A stretch of DNA of 64,000 nt, from the NCBI RefSeq assembly GCF_027111255.2, contig NZ_CP114285.2, positions 2,728,001 through 2,792,000 on the forward strand. The letters are read 5' to 3'. Positions 25,159-34,581 of the stretch are shown piece by piece. This DNA comes from Flavobacterium flavigenum. Its GTDB lineage: Bacteria > Bacteroidota > Bacteroidia > Flavobacteriales > Flavobacteriaceae. Position numbers and translations under genes: made by a program. The stretch's first letter is position 1. Each line of letters opens with the position of its first letter. Under the pieces are notes generated by a model. It did no database searches. It was given only the letters and a program-made list of their open reading frames with translations, and had not been told where the DNA came from.

Positions 25159-26083
25159 TCCCCCAATTGGACAATTCTTCTTCGGTCCACAATTTAGGAA
25201 AAAAGATGCGTCTTTGGTATTTTGGATGCATATATTTTTGCCAGTCGCTTCCACCTGTAGCTTCTCCGTTTCCTTTTCCGCTTTCTAAAATATATTTTAT
25301 AGCTGTATTTAAATGCTGCATTACCCAGGTAATATTTACAGTATAATCATAATGACGCATTGCCTTAATCAACTCAGTATTTTGCTGATCTTGAATTGGT
25401 AACTGGGTAAATTTCTGCCAGATGTTCTTCGTTTTAAACTCTGACATTTGGCGCAGGAATTGTCCTTTATATTTTTTTTCAAATTCCTGAAGCAAATATG
25501 ATTTCTCGCCTGTCTGATAATCTTTCCCTGCTGCCTGCCAGTATAAATGCTCAAAAGAGGTTTCTACATCTGTATTTTCATCAAAATTAGCTTTGTACCT
25601 TCTGTCTGTTAAATTAATAACGTCAGTCGAAGCAAATTCAATCATTCTATACTGGGCACTCTGGAAACCACTTGCAGGAGTCAGGGTATTTCTGAACTTC
25701 ATATATTGCTCTACCTCCATTCCGTTTTCCATAATACTGAAAGAATTGGTCAGCATATCAAAATAGCGGGTAATTCTGGAAAGTCTTTCGCTAAAAAAAT
25801 CAACCTGAATATTTTCTGTATCCGCAATCTGGTCAATTTCCCACAGAATCATTTTAAAAATCAGTTCGTTTACCTGATGGTACATAATAAAAACCATTTC
25901 ATCAGGAAGCGTAGTACGCTGAATTTGAAGGCTTAAAAGCGCATCAGTCTGAATATAATCCCAATAGGTGATTGGTTTAGACCAAAGCAACCCTTCAAGC
26001 TGGACATCTGTTTTTTGATTTATGGCTTTATATTTAAGATCAATTTCTTTTAGGATTGATTCAGAATTATCCGTGGTATTCAT
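25142..26083 (-). CDS. kynA: Tryptophan 2,3-dioxygenase
   Basis: The 313-residue protein has the TDO core: EMVFIMYHQVNELIFKMIL, with the conserved His-Gln and substrate-site helix, then PASGFQSAQYRMIE, a conserved substrate and haem region. It oxidises tryptophan to N-formylkynurenine using haem iron. Its start overlaps the stop of the DUF3108 gene by one base, so the two are coupled. With HPPD and HmgA nearby it forms an aromatic amino-acid breakdown zone. Confidence 0.95.
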   Translation of the reverse strand: MNTTDNSESILKEIDLKYKAINQKTDVQLEGLLWSKPITYWDYIQTDALLSLQIQRTTLPDEMVFIMYHQVNELIFKMILWEIDQIADTENIQVDFFSERLSRITRYFDMLTNSFSIMENGMEVEQYMKFRNTLTPASGFQSAQYRMIEFASTDVINLTDRRYKANFDENTDVETSFEHLYWQAAGKDYQTGEKSYLLQEFEKKYKGQFLRQMSEFKTKNIWQKFTQLPIQDQQNTELIKAMRHYDYTVNITWVMQHLNTAIKYILESGKGNGEATGGSDWQKYMHPKYQRRIFFPKLWTEEELSNWGNEPTA

Positions 26084-26853
26084 TATTTTTTTACTTTAAA
26101 TGGATATTTTAATCCTTTGTATTCGTCAATATCAGCCTTAAGTGATCCAACTGCTAAATCTGCTTTTATTCTAACCGGAACTTTATTGTTATCATCTGTT
26201 ATCCAAAGCGTTACACTTTCTTTTTCTTTGAAAACCCGGCCTGTCTGTACTAAAGGTTTAAAAACCATAGTAGAAACGGTGCCAAATTTAGTTGTAATAT
26301 CCTGACGACCTATATATTTTAACTTAAATTTTGTGATCTCTTCATCAAAAAACATATCAATTGTAATGGACTCACCCGATTTTAGTTTGTCGATATTAGG
26401 ATGATTACGGAGGTAGTAAAAAGCCGAAATTATATCCTGCACATTATCATTAACAACAATTGTTTTTTCGGTTTTACGTTTATAATCTTTTACCAAAACA
26501 CGATTTTGTGACTGCATGAAAAAACCTTCCTGATTTTTCGTGTAACCTCCTTCGTTTATTTTTCGGATGTATCGATAAGGATCACCGCTTTCTTTATCAA
26601 AATAGCTTTCATATAAATCTTCTACTTTGAAAAAAAATTTTGACATTCCGGTTGTGTATCCTTTACCCACGGCATGAAAAACTTTTTTATTGTTTACAAC
26701 AGCTTCCTTAACTTCTAAAGTAGCATAACCTGCATTAACAATTCCGTAGTGGATCCTGAATTTGAAATATTCCCCCACATCAAAAGCATCTTCTTTGTAG
26801 GTATCAAAACTTAGTGTGGTGAGTATAAATATGAATAGAATTAGTTTTTTCAT
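26083..26853 (-). CDS. DUF3108-family exported protein
   Basis: The 256-residue protein from the ATG at 26853 has a signal peptide (MKKLILFIFILTTLSF) and a DUF3108-type beta-rich body: FRIHYGIVNAGYATLEV, FFFKVEDLYESYFD, VTLWITDDNNKVPVRI. The family is periplasmic or outer-membrane associated with unclear function. It is the first gene before TDO and the M23 lipoprotein on this strand. A longer start at 26889 adds an unlikely N-terminus. Confidence 0.88.
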   Translation of the reverse strand: MKKLILFIFILTTLSFDTYKEDAFDVGEYFKFRIHYGIVNAGYATLEVKEAVVNNKKVFHAVGKGYTTGMSKFFFKVEDLYESYFDKESGDPYRYIRKINEGGYTKNQEGFFMQSQNRVLVKDYKRKTEKTIVVNDNVQDIISAFYYLRNHPNIDKLKSGESITIDMFFDEEITKFKLKYIGRQDITTKFGTVSTMVFKPLVQTGRVFKEKESVTLWITDDNNKVPVRIKADLAVGSLKADIDEYKGLKYPFKVKK

Positions 26854-26909
26854 AATAAGATATTTACTGTTTACTAGCCATAAACGCAAATTTTATTCCA
26901 AATATACCA

Positions 26910-27040
26910 AAACAAAAAAACTCAGTCAAAAGAATGACTGAGTTTTTATGCTATTAACTAACCAAAAAACTATAAATTATGAAAATTTATATCAATTTAG
27001 GAAGGAAACCACCCCTTCCTGATTTGCGAGTGCAAAGATA
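26910..27040 (-). ncRNA. Candidate small RNA or attenuated leader upstream of the DUF3108-TDO operon
   Basis: On the minus strand a -7 element TATCTTTG (27040-27033) is followed about 85 bases later by a strong intrinsic terminator: ACTCAGTCA (26920-26928) pairs with TGACTGAGT (26935-26943), then a T run. The roughly 115-base predicted transcript has an AGGAAGG/CCTTCCT hairpin near its 5' end and no ATG. It could be a free small RNA or an attenuator for the genes starting at 26853. Nothing else was found between 26854 and 27149. Confidence 0.5.
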
Positions 27041-27149
27041 GATACAAAGTTTAAATAATAAATAGCAAAAAAGCAGTTTAACAAAACATTTGCATTAAAA
27101 TCATCAATTTACAGGGGATTTTTTTACATAATGTAAAAAAAACATAAAT

Positions 27150-28307
27150 TTACAATGTACCTCTTAACGCCTGCTCTCTTTCTATCGATTCAAACAAGGC
27201 TTTAAAGTTGCCTGCACCAAAGCCTTTAGCCCCCATTCTTTGTATAATTTCGAAAAAAAGCGTCGGTCTGTCCTGAACTGGCTTGGTAAATATCTGTAAT
27301 AAATAACCATCTTCGTCTGCATCAACCATAATAGCTAATTTTTCAATTTCATTAATATCTTCTTTCATCATATCCATGTGAACTCCCAATCTTTCTGGGA
27401 TGGCCTCATAATAAGTATGTGGAGGAGCTGATAAAAATTCAACCCCGCGAGCTCTTAATTGTGATACTGTTTTAATAATATCATCTGTTGCAATAGCAAT
27501 ATGCTGTATTCCGGGTCCGCCATAGAAATCTAAATATTCTTCGATCTGAGATTTTTTCTTTCCTTCAGCCGGTTCGTTGATTGGAAATTTAATCCTTCCA
27601 TTTCCGTTTGACATTACTTTACTCATCAATGCCGAATATTCTGTGGTAATTTGCTTGTCGTCAAAAGACAGGAAATTTACGAATCCCATCACCTCTTCGT
27701 AGAATTTTACCCAGATATTCATTTCGTTCCAGCCCACATTTCCAACCATGTGATCGATATATTTTAATCCAGTCTGTTCTGGATTGTAGTCTGATTTCCA
27801 TTCTTTATAACCCGGAAGGAAAACACCATTATAGTTTTTTCTTTCTACAAAAATGTGTACGGTTTCTCCGTAAGTGTAAATTCCGGAACGAATTACCTGG
27901 CCAAATTCATCTTCTTCAACCGTTGGTTCCATAAAAGAACGTGCCCCTCGTTTCATAGTTTCTTCGTACGATTTTGTAGCATCTTCAACCCAAAGTGCTG
28001 CCACTTTTACTCCGTCTCCATGTTTTTTTAAATGTTCATTTATTGGAGAATCTGCGGTAAGAGGTGTTGTCAAAACAATCCTGATTTTGTCCTGCTTCAA
28101 AACATAAGACGCCCTGTCTTTTACTCCCGTTTCTAATCCGGCATAAGCCAGTGACTGATAACCAAAAGCTGTTTTGTAATAGTGGGCCGATTGCTTGGCG
28201 TTCCCAACATAGAATTCCACATAATCTGTTCCTAATAATGGAAGGAAATCCTGTGCTCCTTCGAATATTTTCTCTAATCCGTATTCTACTGATTTTACTT
28301 GTTTCAT
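27150..28307 (-). CDS. hppD: 4-Hydroxyphenylpyruvate dioxygenase
   Basis: From the ATG at 28307 the protein has 385 residues. The iron ligands of HPPD appear in YIDHMVGNV (His), GIQHIAIATDD (His) and LFFEIIQRMG (Glu), followed by the conserved GFGAGNFKALFESIE. The enzyme converts 4-hydroxyphenylpyruvate to homogentisate in tyrosine breakdown. HmgA, the next step, lies upstream on the same strand, separated by a four-helix-bundle gene. Confidence 0.97.
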   Translation of the reverse strand: MKQVKSVEYGLEKIFEGAQDFLPLLGTDYVEFYVGNAKQSAHYYKTAFGYQSLAYAGLETGVKDRASYVLKQDKIRIVLTTPLTADSPINEHLKKHGDGVKVAALWVEDATKSYEETMKRGARSFMEPTVEEDEFGQVIRSGIYTYGETVHIFVERKNYNGVFLPGYKEWKSDYNPEQTGLKYIDHMVGNVGWNEMNIWVKFYEEVMGFVNFLSFDDKQITTEYSALMSKVMSNGNGRIKFPINEPAEGKKKSQIEEYLDFYGGPGIQHIAIATDDIIKTVSQLRARGVEFLSAPPHTYYEAIPERLGVHMDMMKEDINEIEKLAIMVDADEDGYLLQIFTKPVQDRPTLFFEIIQRMGAKGFGAGNFKALFESIEREQALRGTL

Positions 28308-28393
28308 AATGAGATAATTTGTCAATTAGATAATTAGATAATTTTGAAATGAGTGAATGTGATAATTTTCTAATTGACACATTGACTAATTAT
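28308..28393. repeat. AT-rich repeat with left direct-repeat copy
   Basis: The spacer has several AATTAGATAATT units. A 27-bp segment at 28366-28392 beginning TTTTCTAATTGACAC recurs with two mismatches at 28886-28912, on the other side of the small gene. Confidence 0.65.
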
Positions 28394-28753
28394 CTAATTC
28401 CTCTTAGATGTTGCTATTATTTTGTTTAAAATTTTTAATATTTCTGAGAGTTCATTCAATAATTTTTTGCAGTCAGGATAGCTTTTGTGTGCATCACATA
28501 AAAAAAGCCAATATTCAGTTTCGTCTGCTTCCTTAATTGCTATTTTTAATTTGTGTATAAAATCTGCTTTGCTTTCTGCATTTTGTGATTCTTTTGAGTT
28601 GGCTCCAATTGATGTTCCGCTTTTTAATAATTGATTGGCAATTACAAATTTCTTTTGTTCTTGTAATTCTTCCGTATAATCAATTATGTTTAAAGCGAAA
28701 TTGAATGTTTTTAATAAAAGAGCGTTGTTTAAGTATTTTTCGTTAAAGGTCAT
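28394..28753 (-). CDS. Four-helix-bundle protein (23S rRNA intervening-sequence protein family)
   Basis: The 119-residue all-helical protein has the family pattern: ALLLKTFNFALNIIDYTEEL, then FVIANQLLKSGTSIGANSKES and KIAIKEADETEYWL. Members (TIGR02436) are found within rRNA intervening sequences and as free genes of unknown function, and some lie beside diversity-generating retroelements. No reverse transcriptase or rRNA is here. The gene interrupts hppD-hmgA and is bounded by direct repeats, which suggests it came as a unit. Confidence 0.9.
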   Translation of the reverse strand: MTFNEKYLNNALLLKTFNFALNIIDYTEELQEQKKFVIANQLLKSGTSIGANSKESQNAESKADFIHKLKIAIKEADETEYWLFLCDAHKSYPDCKKLLNELSEILKILNKIIATSKRN

Positions 28754-28912
28754 TTTGGTTAATTAGATAATTTGAGAATATGTTAATGAAATAATTATTC
28801 AAAACTATAAAATGTAATCCAAAAACTACAATTTAATTTATAAATTGTCTAATTAGCTTATTCTCTAATTCATGGAATTATCTAATTTTCTAATTGCCAC
28901 ATTAACTAATTA
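28754..28912. repeat. AT-rich repeat with right direct-repeat copy
   Basis: The sequence has AATTAGATAATTTGA next to the small gene, inverted-like TTGTCTAATTAGC units, and the second 27-bp repeat copy at 28886-28912. The segment at 30071-30115 carries the same AATTAGATAATT units. Confidence 0.65.
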
Positions 28913-30070
28913 CTACTCCGTCCACGATTTATAATACTGACCATCATCCAATCTCATAGCTTCTTCAGTTACCATAAGCGGCCTGAAGGTATCGACCATT
29001 ACAGCTAATTCCTGCGTTTCTTTGTGACCAATGCTGCGTTCCATAGCTCCAGGAGCCGGACCATGTGGAATTCCTTTTGGATGTAAAGTGATATGACCCT
29101 GCTCAATATTATTACGGCTCATAAAATCGCCATCTACATAATATAATACTTCGTCTGAATCTATATTGCTGTGATTGTATGGTGCCGGAATAGATTTTGG
29201 GTGATAATCGTAAAGTCTTGGGCAAAAGGAACAAACTACAAAAGCAGCTGTTTCAAAAGTTTGATGTACCGGAGGCGGCTGGTGCACACGCCCCGTTATA
29301 GGTTCGAAATTATGAATGGAGAATCCGTATGGAAAATTATAGCCGTCCCAGCCTATAACATCAAACGGATGTGTGGCATAAACCACTTCGTGAATCATTC
29401 CTTCTTTTTTGATTTTGATTAAAAAATCCCCTTTTTGATCGTGTGTTTCCAATTCGTTTGGCAGAATAAAATCACGTTCGCAAAATGGCGAGTGTTCTAA
29501 ATGCTGGCCGGATTGGTTTTTATAACGTTTTGGAGTATAAAATGGAGCATACGATTCTACATAAAAAAGTCGGTTTTCTACTGTATCGAAATCAATTTGA
29601 TAAATGATACCACGCGGAATAATTAAGTAATCGCCATATTCGAAAGGAATATTGCCCAACATGGTGCGAAGTTTTCCTTTTCCTTTGTGAATAAAAATCA
29701 TTTCGTCTGCATCGGCGTTTTTGTAGAAATAATCCCGAAGCGATTCTTTTGGGGCAGCAAGACCAATAATACAGTCTTTATTGACCAGCATGGGTTTTCG
29801 ACTGTCCAGAAAATCATTCTCTGGCTTTAACTCAAAACCTTTAAAAAGTAGTGATTTTATATTTTTTCCGATTGCAATTTTAGGCTCAACTGAATAGGAA
29901 TTTAAAATTGCTTTAACCTGCGTAGGCCTGTGTATATGATAAGACAATGATGAATGTCCGTGAAAACCTTCGGTCCCAAACAATTGTTCGTAATAAAAAC
30001 CTCCGTTTGGTTTTTCAAACTGGGTGTGTCGCTTTTGCGGAAAATTTCCGAGTTTATGGTATAATGGCAT
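28913..30070 (-). CDS. hmgA: Homogentisate 1,2-dioxygenase
   Basis: The 385-residue protein begins MPLYHKLGNFPQKRHTQF and carries HmgA features: GTEGFHGHSSLSYH, the cupin region EMIFIHKGKGKL, and the C-terminal iron-site region HPKGIPHGP and GHKETQELAVMVDTF. It opens the ring of homogentisate to maleylacetoacetate. Its partner hppD lies downstream. No fumarylacetoacetase was seen in the window. Confidence 0.96.
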   Translation of the reverse strand: MPLYHKLGNFPQKRHTQFEKPNGGFYYEQLFGTEGFHGHSSLSYHIHRPTQVKAILNSYSVEPKIAIGKNIKSLLFKGFELKPENDFLDSRKPMLVNKDCIIGLAAPKESLRDYFYKNADADEMIFIHKGKGKLRTMLGNIPFEYGDYLIIPRGIIYQIDFDTVENRLFYVESYAPFYTPKRYKNQSGQHLEHSPFCERDFILPNELETHDQKGDFLIKIKKEGMIHEVVYATHPFDVIGWDGYNFPYGFSIHNFEPITGRVHQPPPVHQTFETAAFVVCSFCPRLYDYHPKSIPAPYNHSNIDSDEVLYYVDGDFMSRNNIEQGHITLHPKGIPHGPAPGAMERSIGHKETQELAVMVDTFRPLMVTEEAMRLDDGQYYKSWTE

Positions 30071-30284
30071 GGCTTTTCAATTAGATAATTTATAAATTAG
30101 ATAATTCGAAAAATTAGAATTGAGTGAACAGATAATCTGATCATTTTTAGATGACCCAAATTGTCTCAATTCGATAGCTTACTCAGGATTTCTCTTGATG
30201 AGGAATTGAAGATACTCTAATAAACCTGTCCATTTTGTTTTCATTACAACAAATATCGTAATTTTTATTGAGCTAAATTACAAA
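30071..30284. other. Gene-free spacer upstream of hmgA
   Basis: The spacer holds AATTAGATAATT repeats near 30077-30105 and is otherwise AT-rich. No small gene or clear terminator was recognised. Confidence 0.4.
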
Positions 30285-32561
30285 TTAAAACGAAAATCCA
30301 ATATTGAACCATGTATATCCTTTAGCATTTTCCGGCGACCATGAATACTTTACTTCAATTGGACCAATCATGGTTTCCAGACCATATCCTATCGCATAAC
30401 CCGAATATTTGGGCATATCAATCCAGTCAACTGTGCTAAAAAGATCATCTCCCAGATTAGCATAATTGGCAGAAAAATTAAGGTGATTTTTTCTGAATAT
30501 TTCATAATCGAACGTTATACCAGCTTTTATATAACTATCGCCGGAAATACTCAGGAAGTCATAACCATAAAAATAATTAAAATTATTTACTTTATTATAA
30601 CCATATCCTCCCAGTATATAATCGAAGAACGGTACGCTGTCATTCCCGAAAGCAAGACCGGCATCCGACTGAAACTTTATTGTAGCTCTGTTAAAAATTG
30701 TTCTGGCAATACCGATTTCGGCTTTTGCCGTAGAAAAAGGATAGAATTGATGTGTATAATTCGATGAAGCAAGATAAGTCTGAACATCACCTGAAAAATA
30801 CCACCCTGTTTTTGGGAAACTTTTATTATCAAAAGAATCGTATTTTAAATAACCAAAAACACTAAAATAATTACTTTCATCAATGGTTTTATTCGTATCC
30901 AGTGTTGGAGATTTTATTTTCAGGAACTTATATTCAAGTCCACCGCCCATTAGAAATTTTTGCACGAAAATAGTTTGAAAATAAACCTGGTGTGAGATAT
31001 CCAAAAAATCAACATTAATCAGATTATCCTGATTTCCTGCCAACTGATTACTAATACTTTCTGTTACATTCCGGTTAAACTGATTAAGCCTTGAGTTGAA
31101 ACCAAAACTGATATTAAAACCGTTTTCGACATAATAATTGAAATCGTACCTGAAATTATCCCCCAAAATGATATCCAGTGAAGTATTATCATTCTTTAAA
31201 AACGTCTTTCTATGAGTAAGGTTTAAAAGAACAGCACTTTTATAAAGTCCGTCATAATGAAGTCCCAGTTTTAAATAAGTATGTGTTGGATTCTCTTTCA
31301 GTACGAGATTCAAATCATCTTTATTTCCGTTTGGCTCCAGCGAATAAGAAATAGCACTAAAGTTGTGTGTTGCATCTATGTTATTTATTCCTACGCGAAG
31401 ATCTTCATATGTTATAGTACTTCCTGGTTTAAAGCGAAGCTTACTTGTTAAATATTCTTTCGTATAATCCGTCAGCTTTGTATTGTTTATTTTTTTTATT
31501 TCAAGAGTATCTGAACCTATTTTTAATTTGGGCTTTCTATAAAAATTTTGTCCGTCTGCCAGAGCTTTAATTTTTTCATATACTTCAAATGTGGCATCTT
31601 CACCTCTTCTGATAATTTCTCCGCCTCTGTCAAATGAAATAACACCGAAATCACGAATATCGGGTTTAATATAAACATCTGTATCTGCCCTTTTGGCCTT
31701 CATTTTTTCAATCGACTGCATATTTGTAATCTGAACCAGAATACGGGTTGCGTTTTTGAGGCCTTTTCTGTTTAGCAAATCATCCTGTACATCAACCCCT
31801 ATGATAATATCTGCTCCTAAATCACGAACCTCCTTAATAGGATAATTGTTCACAACACCTCCGTCAACCAGTAATTTCCCATCTACTTCAACAGGAGAAA
31901 ATAAAGACGGAAAAGCGGCACTTGCCACCATTGCCTGAGCCAGGTTCCCTTTGTTCAGGAGTACCTCCTCACCTGTTTCTATATCTGTTCCAATACATAA
32001 AAACGGAGTTGGCAGTTTGTTAAAATCACGTACATGACGTACATTCCGTGTCAAACTGCTTAGTAAATTATAATTATACATTCCTTTAGAAAGTGCTTCC
32101 GGAATTCCAATCCTTAAATTACTAAAAGGCAAAACAATAGCATATAATTCATCATTTCGTTTACCATAGAAATTTTTGGAAGCCCTTGGTATATAATCAT
32201 TAATGAGTTCGTCAAAATTGGTTCTTTTAAAAATAGAATCAATTTGTGCTGCATTATATCCTGTCGCATAAAGCCCTCCTATAATGGAACCCATACTTGT
32301 ACCACCAATGTAATCTACTTTTAATCCGGCTTCTTCAAGTACTTTTAAAACCCCGATATGGGCAAATCCTTTAGCCCCGCCACCACTCAATACCAAACCA
32401 ATTTTTGGCCTTTTAATACTGTCCTGTTTTTTTTCTTGTGAAAATGAGTTTTGCGGATTAAGTGATACTATCATTAAAAACACTGATGCCCCGCCCCAGA
32501 TGGAAATGGAAAAACGCGAAAGACAAAAAGCTATTTTTTCGTGTAAAAAAAGAGCGACCAT
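30285..32561 (-). CDS. Patatin-like phospholipase with Omp85-type barrel (PlpD-like)
   Basis: The protein has about 758 residues from the ATG at 32561. A hydrophobic leader (ISIWGGASVFLMIVSL) precedes a patatin domain (about 55-250) with SGGGAKG oxyanion loop, GGTSMGS catalytic Ser and VDGGVVNN catalytic Asp. A POTRA-like part follows and then a 16-strand-type surface-antigen barrel ending in GYTWFNIGFSF. This matches type Vd secreted lipases. The start is uncertain: 32636 is also open, 32561 falls in the loop of a terminator-like hairpin but has a GGAG before it, and 32474 is a further Met. Confidence 0.88.
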   Translation of the reverse strand: MVALFLHEKIAFCLSRFSISIWGGASVFLMIVSLNPQNSFSQEKKQDSIKRPKIGLVLSGGGAKGFAHIGVLKVLEEAGLKVDYIGGTSMGSIIGGLYATGYNAAQIDSIFKRTNFDELINDYIPRASKNFYGKRNDELYAIVLPFSNLRIGIPEALSKGMYNYNLLSSLTRNVRHVRDFNKLPTPFLCIGTDIETGEEVLLNKGNLAQAMVASAAFPSLFSPVEVDGKLLVDGGVVNNYPIKEVRDLGADIIIGVDVQDDLLNRKGLKNATRILVQITNMQSIEKMKAKRADTDVYIKPDIRDFGVISFDRGGEIIRRGEDATFEVYEKIKALADGQNFYRKPKLKIGSDTLEIKKINNTKLTDYTKEYLTSKLRFKPGSTITYEDLRVGINNIDATHNFSAISYSLEPNGNKDDLNLVLKENPTHTYLKLGLHYDGLYKSAVLLNLTHRKTFLKNDNTSLDIILGDNFRYDFNYYVENGFNISFGFNSRLNQFNRNVTESISNQLAGNQDNLINVDFLDISHQVYFQTIFVQKFLMGGGLEYKFLKIKSPTLDTNKTIDESNYFSVFGYLKYDSFDNKSFPKTGWYFSGDVQTYLASSNYTHQFYPFSTAKAEIGIARTIFNRATIKFQSDAGLAFGNDSVPFFDYILGGYGYNKVNNFNYFYGYDFLSISGDSYIKAGITFDYEIFRKNHLNFSANYANLGDDLFSTVDWIDMPKYSGYAIGYGLETMIGPIEVKYSWSPENAKGYTWFNIGFSF

Positions 32562-32579
32562 AGAAGCTCCTTTTTTTAC
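32543..32579 (-). terminator. Terminator of uvrC overlapping the patatin start region
   Basis: GTAAAAAAAGAGC (32543-32555) pairs with GCTCCTTTTTTTAC (32566-32579) apart from one bulged base; a T run follows on the minus strand. The loop contains a possible patatin ATG. Confidence 0.6.
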
Positions 32580-32644
32580 AATAGAAAAAAAGTTTTTTGA
32601 CCGAGTGTTTGAAATGGACAGCTGGATTAGGCGCATAAAATTTG

Positions 32645-34438
32645 CTAATTGGTTTTGTAAAATTCGACAATTTTTTTGGCTTTTGATACCCCTATTACAT
32701 CTGAAATTTCTTTTTCTGTTGCTAATTTCAATCTTTTAACACTTTTGAAATGCTGAATTAACGCAAGCATTGTTTTTTCACCAATTCCGGGAATACTTTC
32801 AACAGACGAATTAAGAGCTGCTTTGCTACGTTTATCACGGTGAAAAGTAATTCCGAATCGGTGTGCTTCATTTCGCAATTGCTGGATGACCTTCAGCGTT
32901 TCTGATTTTTTGTCGAGATATAACGGAATCGAATCACCTGGATAAAACAATTCTTCAAGACGTTTTGCAATTCCGATAATAGCAATTTTACCGCGAAGAC
33001 CTAATTCATCGATACTTTTCAGGGCAGCCGATAATTGTCCTTTACCTCCGTCAATAATAATCAGCTGCGGAAGCGGTTCGTTTTCGTCGAGTAATCTTTT
33101 GTAACGGCGATACACGATTTCGGTCATAGAGGCAAAATCGTCTGGACCTACAACCGTTTTTACGTTAAAATGGCGATAATCTTTCTTGCTTGGTTTTCCG
33201 TCTTTAAAAACCACACAGGCCGCTACCGGATTTGTTCCCTGAATGTTTGAGTTATCAAAACATTCGATATGTCGCGGCTCAGAAGAAAGACGCAGGTCTT
33301 TTTGCATCTGCGCCATAATTCGGTTTACATGTCTGTCAGGATCTACGATCTGCAATTGTTTCAATTGTTCGATTCGGTAGAATTTGGCATTTCGAATGGA
33401 CAAGTCCAGAATCTGTTTTTTGTCACCAAGCTGCGGAACGGTTACTCTTATATTTTCGCCTAAATCGAGTTCAAAAGGAACAATAATTTCTTTTGATAAT
33501 AACTGAAAACGCTCCCGCAATTCTACAATGGCCAATTCTAATAATTCCTCATCGCTTTCGTCCAGCTTTTTTTTCATTTCTAAAGTATGTGAACGAATGA
33601 TCGATCCATGTGAAATTTGTAAAAAGTTGACATACGCCGCACTTTCGTCAGATACAATCGAGAAAACATCGATATTGGTAATCTTGGGATTGATGATTGT
33701 AGATCTGGATTGGTAGCTTTCGAGAATTTCTATCTTTTCCTTTATTTTCTGCGCTTCTTCAAATTGCAAATTCTGCGCGTAAGTGTTCATCAATTTTTTG
33801 AAATCCTTTAAACTTTCTTTAAAATTCCCTTTCAGGATTTCGCGTATGGCGTTGACTTGTCTCTGATATTCTTCTAAAGGTTCCAATCCTTCACAAGGTC
33901 CTTTGCAATTGCCAATGTGATATTCCAGACAAACCTTGAACTTTCCCGAATTGATATTCGATTCACTTAAATCATAATTGCAGGTTCTGAGCGGATACAA
34001 TTCTTTGATTAAATCTAAAATTGTATACACCATTTTGAAATTTGTATAAGGACCAAAATATTCAGATCCGTCTTTTATCATTCTTCTGGTCAGGAATATT
34101 CTGGAAAAAGGCTCTTTTTTAATACAAATCCAGGGGTAGCTTTTGTCGTCACGCAAAAGTACATTATAACGTGGCTGCAGACTTTTAATGAGGTTATTTT
34201 CTAATAAAAGTGCATCGGTTTCAGTAGGGACAACTATATGTTTAATGGTGACAATTTTCCTTACCAGTACATTGGTTTTCCTTGTATCATGAATTTTATT
34301 AAAATACGAAGAAACCCTTTTTTTTAGGTTTTTTGCTTTTCCAACATATAAAATCTTTCCGTCTTTATCATAATACTGATAGACACCGGGATTATCCGGC
34401 AGGGTTTGAATTTGGAGTTCTAAAGACGGTATTGGCAT
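32645..34438 (-). CDS. uvrC: Excinuclease ABC subunit C
   Basis: The 597-residue protein has all UvrC domains: GIY-YIG nuclease (NPGVYQYYDKDGKILYVGKA) at the N-terminus, a Cys cluster (CNYDLS, CLEYHIGNCKGPCEG), a UVR helix pair (FEEAQKIKEKIEIL), the RNase H-like 5' nuclease (IECFDNSNIQGTNPVA, IIDGGKGQLSAAL) and helix-hairpin-helix motifs at the end (SIPGIGEKTMLAL). It makes both cuts in nucleotide-excision repair. A -7-like TAAATTTG lies at 34525-34532 on the same strand. Confidence 0.97.
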   Translation of the reverse strand: MPIPSLELQIQTLPDNPGVYQYYDKDGKILYVGKAKNLKKRVSSYFNKIHDTRKTNVLVRKIVTIKHIVVPTETDALLLENNLIKSLQPRYNVLLRDDKSYPWICIKKEPFSRIFLTRRMIKDGSEYFGPYTNFKMVYTILDLIKELYPLRTCNYDLSESNINSGKFKVCLEYHIGNCKGPCEGLEPLEEYQRQVNAIREILKGNFKESLKDFKKLMNTYAQNLQFEEAQKIKEKIEILESYQSRSTIINPKITNIDVFSIVSDESAAYVNFLQISHGSIIRSHTLEMKKKLDESDEELLELAIVELRERFQLLSKEIIVPFELDLGENIRVTVPQLGDKKQILDLSIRNAKFYRIEQLKQLQIVDPDRHVNRIMAQMQKDLRLSSEPRHIECFDNSNIQGTNPVAACVVFKDGKPSKKDYRHFNVKTVVGPDDFASMTEIVYRRYKRLLDENEPLPQLIIIDGGKGQLSAALKSIDELGLRGKIAIIGIAKRLEELFYPGDSIPLYLDKKSETLKVIQQLRNEAHRFGITFHRDKRSKAALNSSVESIPGIGEKTMLALIQHFKSVKRLKLATEKEISDVIGVSKAKKIVEFYKTN

Positions 34439-34524
34439 GCTGTTTTATTTCTGGAGAATATTAAAATATCATTGTATGGATAACATTCCGGTGTGTACTG
34501 GAAAGCTTAACACTGAAATCTTTT

Positions 34525-34532
34525 CAAATTTA
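34525..34532 (-). promoter_or_regulatory. Probable -7 element of uvrC
   Basis: TAAATTTG on the minus strand matches TAnnTTTG, about 87 bp upstream of the uvrC ATG. The -33 box is unclear. Confidence 0.4.
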
Positions 34533-34581
34533 CGAAATCAAAAGAATAATTTCTATATTTAGAGCCTGTTTAAAATCCGAC

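Noticed and set aside
25159..25254. Longer start of the M23 lipoprotein
   Set aside because: It lies wholly in the TDO coding frame overlap and would put about 30 odd residues before a normal lipoprotein signal.
26956..27051. Small plus-strand gene reading MKIYINLGRKPPLPD in the TDO upstream spacer
   Set aside because: About 20 codons with no family match, and it lies opposite the better-supported minus-strand RNA.
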